Shown here one piece after another: positions 61,394 to 64,000 of a stretch of DNA of 64,000 nt. Source of the DNA: Peribacillus deserti (lineage in GTDB: Bacteria; Bacillota; Bacilli; Bacillales; DSM-1321); contig NZ_JAFBFI010000008.1 of assembly GCF_016909175.1 (NCBI RefSeq), positions 1 to 64,000 on the forward strand, given 5' to 3'. The notes under the pieces were generated by a model. It did not search any database. It saw only the letters and a program-made list of their open reading frames with translations, and had not been told where the DNA came from. The translations under genes and the position numbers were made by a program. The first letter of the stretch is position 1, and the number at the start of each line of letters is the position of its first letter.

Positions 61394-62530
61394 GTGAAGG
61401 CAGTTACATTTCAGGGCATAAAAGACGTTAGGGTTAAAGAGGTAAAAGATCCTGCCATTGAAAAATCAGACGATATTATTGTTAAAATCACTGCCTCAGC
61501 TATATGTGGTTCCGACTTGCATTTAATTCACGGAATGGTTCCGAACTTTCCGGAGGATTATATTATAGGCCATGAGCCTGTAGGGATAGTTGAAGAAGTA
61601 GGTTCCGAAGTTACCAAAGTAAAAAAAGGCGATAAAGTCATTATTCCTTTTAATGTGGCCTGCGGGGAATGTATCTACTGCAAAATGGATTTAACAAGCC
61701 AATGTGATAATTCAAATCCGCATGGTGATGCTGGAGGCTTTTTCGGTTATTCCAATACGTTCGGCGGCCATCCGGGCGGACAGGCTGAGTATCTTAAAGT
61801 TCCATTCGCTAATTTCACCCCGTTTAAGGTGCCGGAATGCAATGAAATTGCCGATGAAAAGTTATCACTGATTGCAGATGCGATGTCTACGGCGTACTGG
61901 ACAGTAGATAATGCAGAAGTGAAAAAAGGTGATACGGTCGTGATTTTAGGCTGTGGTCCAGTCGGATTGCTTGCACAGAAATTTGCCTGGCTGAAGGGTG
62001 CGGGCCGGGTGATTGCAGTTGATTATATAGACTATCGCTTACAGCATGCTAAAAAAACAAATAAGGTAGAAATCTTTAATTTTGAAGAGCACAAAAACAT
62101 GGGAGAATATTTAAAAGAAATGCTTAAGGGCGGGGCCGATATCGTTATTGACTGCGTCGGAATGGATGCGAAGATGACTGAATTGGAATACCTTGCAACA
62201 GGACTCAAGCTTCAGGGAGGAGCTATCAATCCGGTAGTAATCGCAGCTCAGGCTGTAAGAAAGGGCGGGCTCATCCAAATTACTGGAGCTTACGGCGGCA
62301 GATATAATGCCTTTCCGCTCGGAGATTTATTTAACCGCAATGTAAACATTAAAATGGGACAGGCGCCGGTTATCCCCTATATGCCGTACCTCTATGACCT
62401 GGTAGCCCAGGGTAAGGTAGATCCGGGAGATGTTGTTACACACGTACTTCCGCTGGATCAGGCCGAAAAGGGATATGAGTATTTTGATACGAAAACGGAT
62501 GGGTGTATTAAGGTAGTACTTAAACCATAG
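61394..62530 (+). CDS. adhB: Zinc-dependent alcohol dehydrogenase (AdhB-like)
   Basis: The 378-residue MDR-family dehydrogenase has Cys/His zinc ligands in AICGSDLHLI and GHEP, the structural zinc cysteines in CGECIYCKMDLTSQC, and a NAD-binding VILGCGPVGLLAQ loop (about 177-189). The length equals that of B. subtilis AdhB. GTG 61394 follows AGGAGGG, 16 bp after the CotF gene, so it belongs to the same sporulation-type operon. The physiological substrate is unknown. Confidence 0.9.
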   Translation: MKAVTFQGIKDVRVKEVKDPAIEKSDDIIVKITASAICGSDLHLIHGMVPNFPEDYIIGHEPVGIVEEVGSEVTKVKKGDKVIIPFNVACGECIYCKMDLTSQCDNSNPHGDAGGFFGYSNTFGGHPGGQAEYLKVPFANFTPFKVPECNEIADEKLSLIADAMSTAYWTVDNAEVKKGDTVVILGCGPVGLLAQKFAWLKGAGRVIAVDYIDYRLQHAKKTNKVEIFNFEEHKNMGEYLKEMLKGGADIVIDCVGMDAKMTELEYLATGLKLQGGAINPVVIAAQAVRKGGLIQITGAYGGRYNAFPLGDLFNRNVNIKMGQAPVIPYMPYLYDLVAQGKVDPGDVVTHVLPLDQAEKGYEYFDTKTDGCIKVVLKP

Positions 62531-62925
62531 CGGCGGGCAGTGTGACCGGCTTTGGATATTGCTGCGGCAGGGTGTACCAGCAAGAATCTAATGTTATCTC
62601 CTGCACGAAAAACGCGTTTTCCCCGTAAAACCAAAACGAATCCATCTGCTTGAAGAAATCCATCTCAGTGCGGCCTTGAAATACATAGGCCAACGATATC
62701 CTGCCGCGGGATTCATTTCAGTGCCGCACCTTCTAGGACGGAACTAGAGCGGATTAGACCATTTCAGGAGCGGAAATGAGGGCAAAATGAGTTGGAAACC
62801 GAAAATTTTCGACCGATAAGCCAAACTGAAGAATACTACAATCCGTTTACCTGAGTAAAAAAAGTCATATTCCCCGCCTGGACTAGCATACACATGTACA
62901 AGTAAACACCGAAAGGAGATGCCTT

Positions 62926-63234
62926 ATGAAAAACTTCTTTCCCATACTATGTACAGCGGGATTATTAGCTTTTGCAGCGTTTATGGAAACACCGGGAATT
63001 CTTCAGGAAAAAGATACCGGCTCTATGCAGGCAGCTTATGGACCAGTCGAAGCGGATAAAGCCAGCAAGGATAAGGGCGAGCCAATTCTAGAAAGCAAGC
63101 TGGTAGATACAAGGGAAGAAAACGGTTATATAGTAGAAAAATATCAGGAGTTTGAGGTCTTTACAGACAAAAGCGGCAAAGTGATTAAAAGCATACCTAC
63201 CGCAAAAATTGAATATCTCCGCTATAAAGAATAA
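62926..63234 (+). CDS. Small secreted protein of unknown function
   Basis: The 102-residue protein has an N-terminal signal/anchor (about 1-22, FFPILCTAGLLAFAAF). The soluble part is highly charged and ends with YIVEKYQEFEVFTDKSGKVIKSIPTAKIEYLRYKE, which looks like a small beta-sheet. A good AAAGGAGATG ribosome site precedes ATG 62926 and a terminator follows. The preceding gap (62531-62925) holds no clear gene apart from a possible 47-codon minus-strand ORF. Confidence 0.72.
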   Translation: MKNFFPILCTAGLLAFAAFMETPGILQEKDTGSMQAAYGPVEADKASKDKGEPILESKLVDTREENGYIVEKYQEFEVFTDKSGKVIKSIPTAKIEYLRYKE

Positions 63235-63236
63235 AA

Positions 63237-63270
63237 CATCGCCGACAAGTATAATCGGCGATGTTTTTTG
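63237..63270. terminator. Terminator
   Basis: ACATCGCCGA / TCGGCGATGT stem with a nine-base loop followed by six T. Confidence 0.92.
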
Positions 63271-63328
63271 CTGTTATTGGCTCACTCAGGCTTCACTCGC
63301 TCAGATATACAGATACCAATCGCCTAGC

Positions 63329-64000
63329 TTAGATCTTTACAACTGTTCTCCCGCGGGCTTCTCCTCTTAATATGACAGGCAGGTGCCCGGGCAGCTCTTC
63401 AAGAGTAATTTCATTCTGTATCGAGTTTAATAGAACGTCCGGTTTTAAGTCACCTGCCATCCTGCTCCAGACTTTTTGTCTGACATCCATAGGACAATAA
63501 ACAGAATCAATTCCAAGCAGATTTATTCCGCGGAGGATGAATGGGAAAACAGTTGTTGGTACATCTGTTCCGCCAGTTAAGCCGCTTACAGCGACTGATC
63601 CGTTATAATGCATTTTGCTGAGAATAGAAGAAAGGGTTGTTCCGCCGACAGGATCAACTGCTCCAGCCCAGAGCTGTTTGTCCAGCACTTTTATTTTTCC
63701 ACTGTTAACATCTTCCCGGCTGATGATTTCTTTTGCACCGATGCTTTGTAAATATTCTTTTTCCGACTCTTTTCCAGTACTGGCGACAACCGTGTATCCG
63801 AGCTTTGAAAGCATGGAAACAGCAATGCTACCTACTCCGCCGGTTGCCCCTGTAACTAATACTTTGCCTTTTTCCGGCGTTAGCCCGTTGTCCTCAAGCC
63901 TTTGGATAGACAAGGCTGCAGTGAATCCGGCCGTTCCAAAGGCCATAGCTTCTTTTAATGTCAGGTTATCAGGAAGATGTACGATCCAATCTCCAGGAAT
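63329..64000 (-). CDS. YhdH/YhfP-family quinone oxidoreductase (acrylyl-CoA reductase-like), partial
   Basis: The last 223 or so residues of a medium-chain reductase run off the right edge; a complete member is about 330 residues. Visible are IPGDWIVHLPDNLTLKEAMAFGTAGFTAALS at the edge, the NADP-binding VLVTGATGGVGSIAVSMLSKLGYTVVASTGK, and the family-specific DPVGGTTLSSILSKM and GINLLGIDSVYCP. An internal ATG at 63946 is not the start, since the frame and conserved sequence continue past it. It reduces enoyl-CoA-type or quinone substrates with NADPH. Confidence 0.92.
   Translation of the reverse strand: MPGDWIVHLPDNLTLKEAMAFGTAGFTAALSIQRLEDNGLTPEKGKVLVTGATGGVGSIAVSMLSKLGYTVVASTGKESEKEYLQSIGAKEIISREDVNSGKIKVLDKQLWAGAVDPVGGTTLSSILSKMHYNGSVAVSGLTGGTDVPTTVFPFILRGINLLGIDSVYCPMDVRQKVWSRMAGDLKPDVLLNSIQNEITLEELPGHLPVILRGEARGRTVVKI

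Overview
The window is a stretch of low-to-moderate GC Gram-positive chromosome, almost certainly from a Bacillaceae species (Bacillus sensu lato, in the range of Cytobacillus, Mesobacillus or Neobacillus; genus not settled). The evidence is the gene order, which follows the Bacillus subtilis purEKBCSQLFMNHD - yerABC - pcrB - pcrA - ligA - camS - gatCAB axis, together with strong Shine-Dalgarno sites, frequent GTG and TTG starts, CotF-type spore coat proteins, a bacillithiol transferase and MhqR-type operators. No CRISPR array, prophage, insertion sequence with transposase, or tRNA gene was recognised.

Layout. 1-380: the 3' end of a 5S rRNA with its terminator, then a second RNA-like segment whose 3' half copies 5S rRNA and whose 5' half does not. 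516-4108: a MarR regulator with an MMPL/RND exporter. 4253-17540: a NETI-family protein, then the complete twelve-gene purine operon behind a pair of PurBoxes and a guanine riboswitch with a clear antiterminator/terminator switch. 17713-21303: a large secreted metallophosphoesterase inserted between purD and yerA. 21590-31921: a small membrane protein, yerA, yerB, yerC, and the pcrB-pcrA-ligA-camS group. 31922-32874: a gene-free block of GC-rich dispersed repeats. 32875-37991: a delta-1-pyrroline-5-carboxylate dehydrogenase under a perfect cre site, then gatCAB. 37992-39465: duplicated AT-rich repeats and a frameshifted squalene-cyclase-like gene.

39575-48807 is accessory. Its most unusual part is a pair of overlapping, divergent-in-sequence genes (40242-42747). 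Both products carry a C-terminal R-x6-H-G motif in a helical setting typical of Csm6/Csx1-like HEPN ribonucleases, and the first has a possible degenerate CARF-like N-terminus. The rest is single-gene metabolism and stress: an Lrp regulator, isochorismatase-family hydrolase, histidine phosphatase, OsmC, bacillithiol transferase, VanZ, GyrI-like protein, glutaminase and SRAP protein. 48884-52711 is a quinone/catechol detoxification operon (DoxX, two ring-cleaving VOC dioxygenases, MhqD-like hydrolase, flavin reductase) behind two MhqR-type boxes. 53552-64000 holds a DUF402 protein, a DUF485/acetate-type symporter pair, a YtrA-type GntR regulator with an ABC exporter and an unknown third protein, a NUDIX hydrolase, a CotF pair with adhB-like alcohol dehydrogenase, a small secreted protein, and the C-terminal part of a YhdH/YhfP quinone oxidoreductase that runs off the window end.

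Several dispersed repeat classes are concentrated between 25 and 57 kb. One is an eight-copy short palindrome with a GGGACNGTCCC core, found only from 34.4 kb onward. Another is the GC-rich Bacillaceae intergenic repeat flanked by GTTGATT/AATCAAC.
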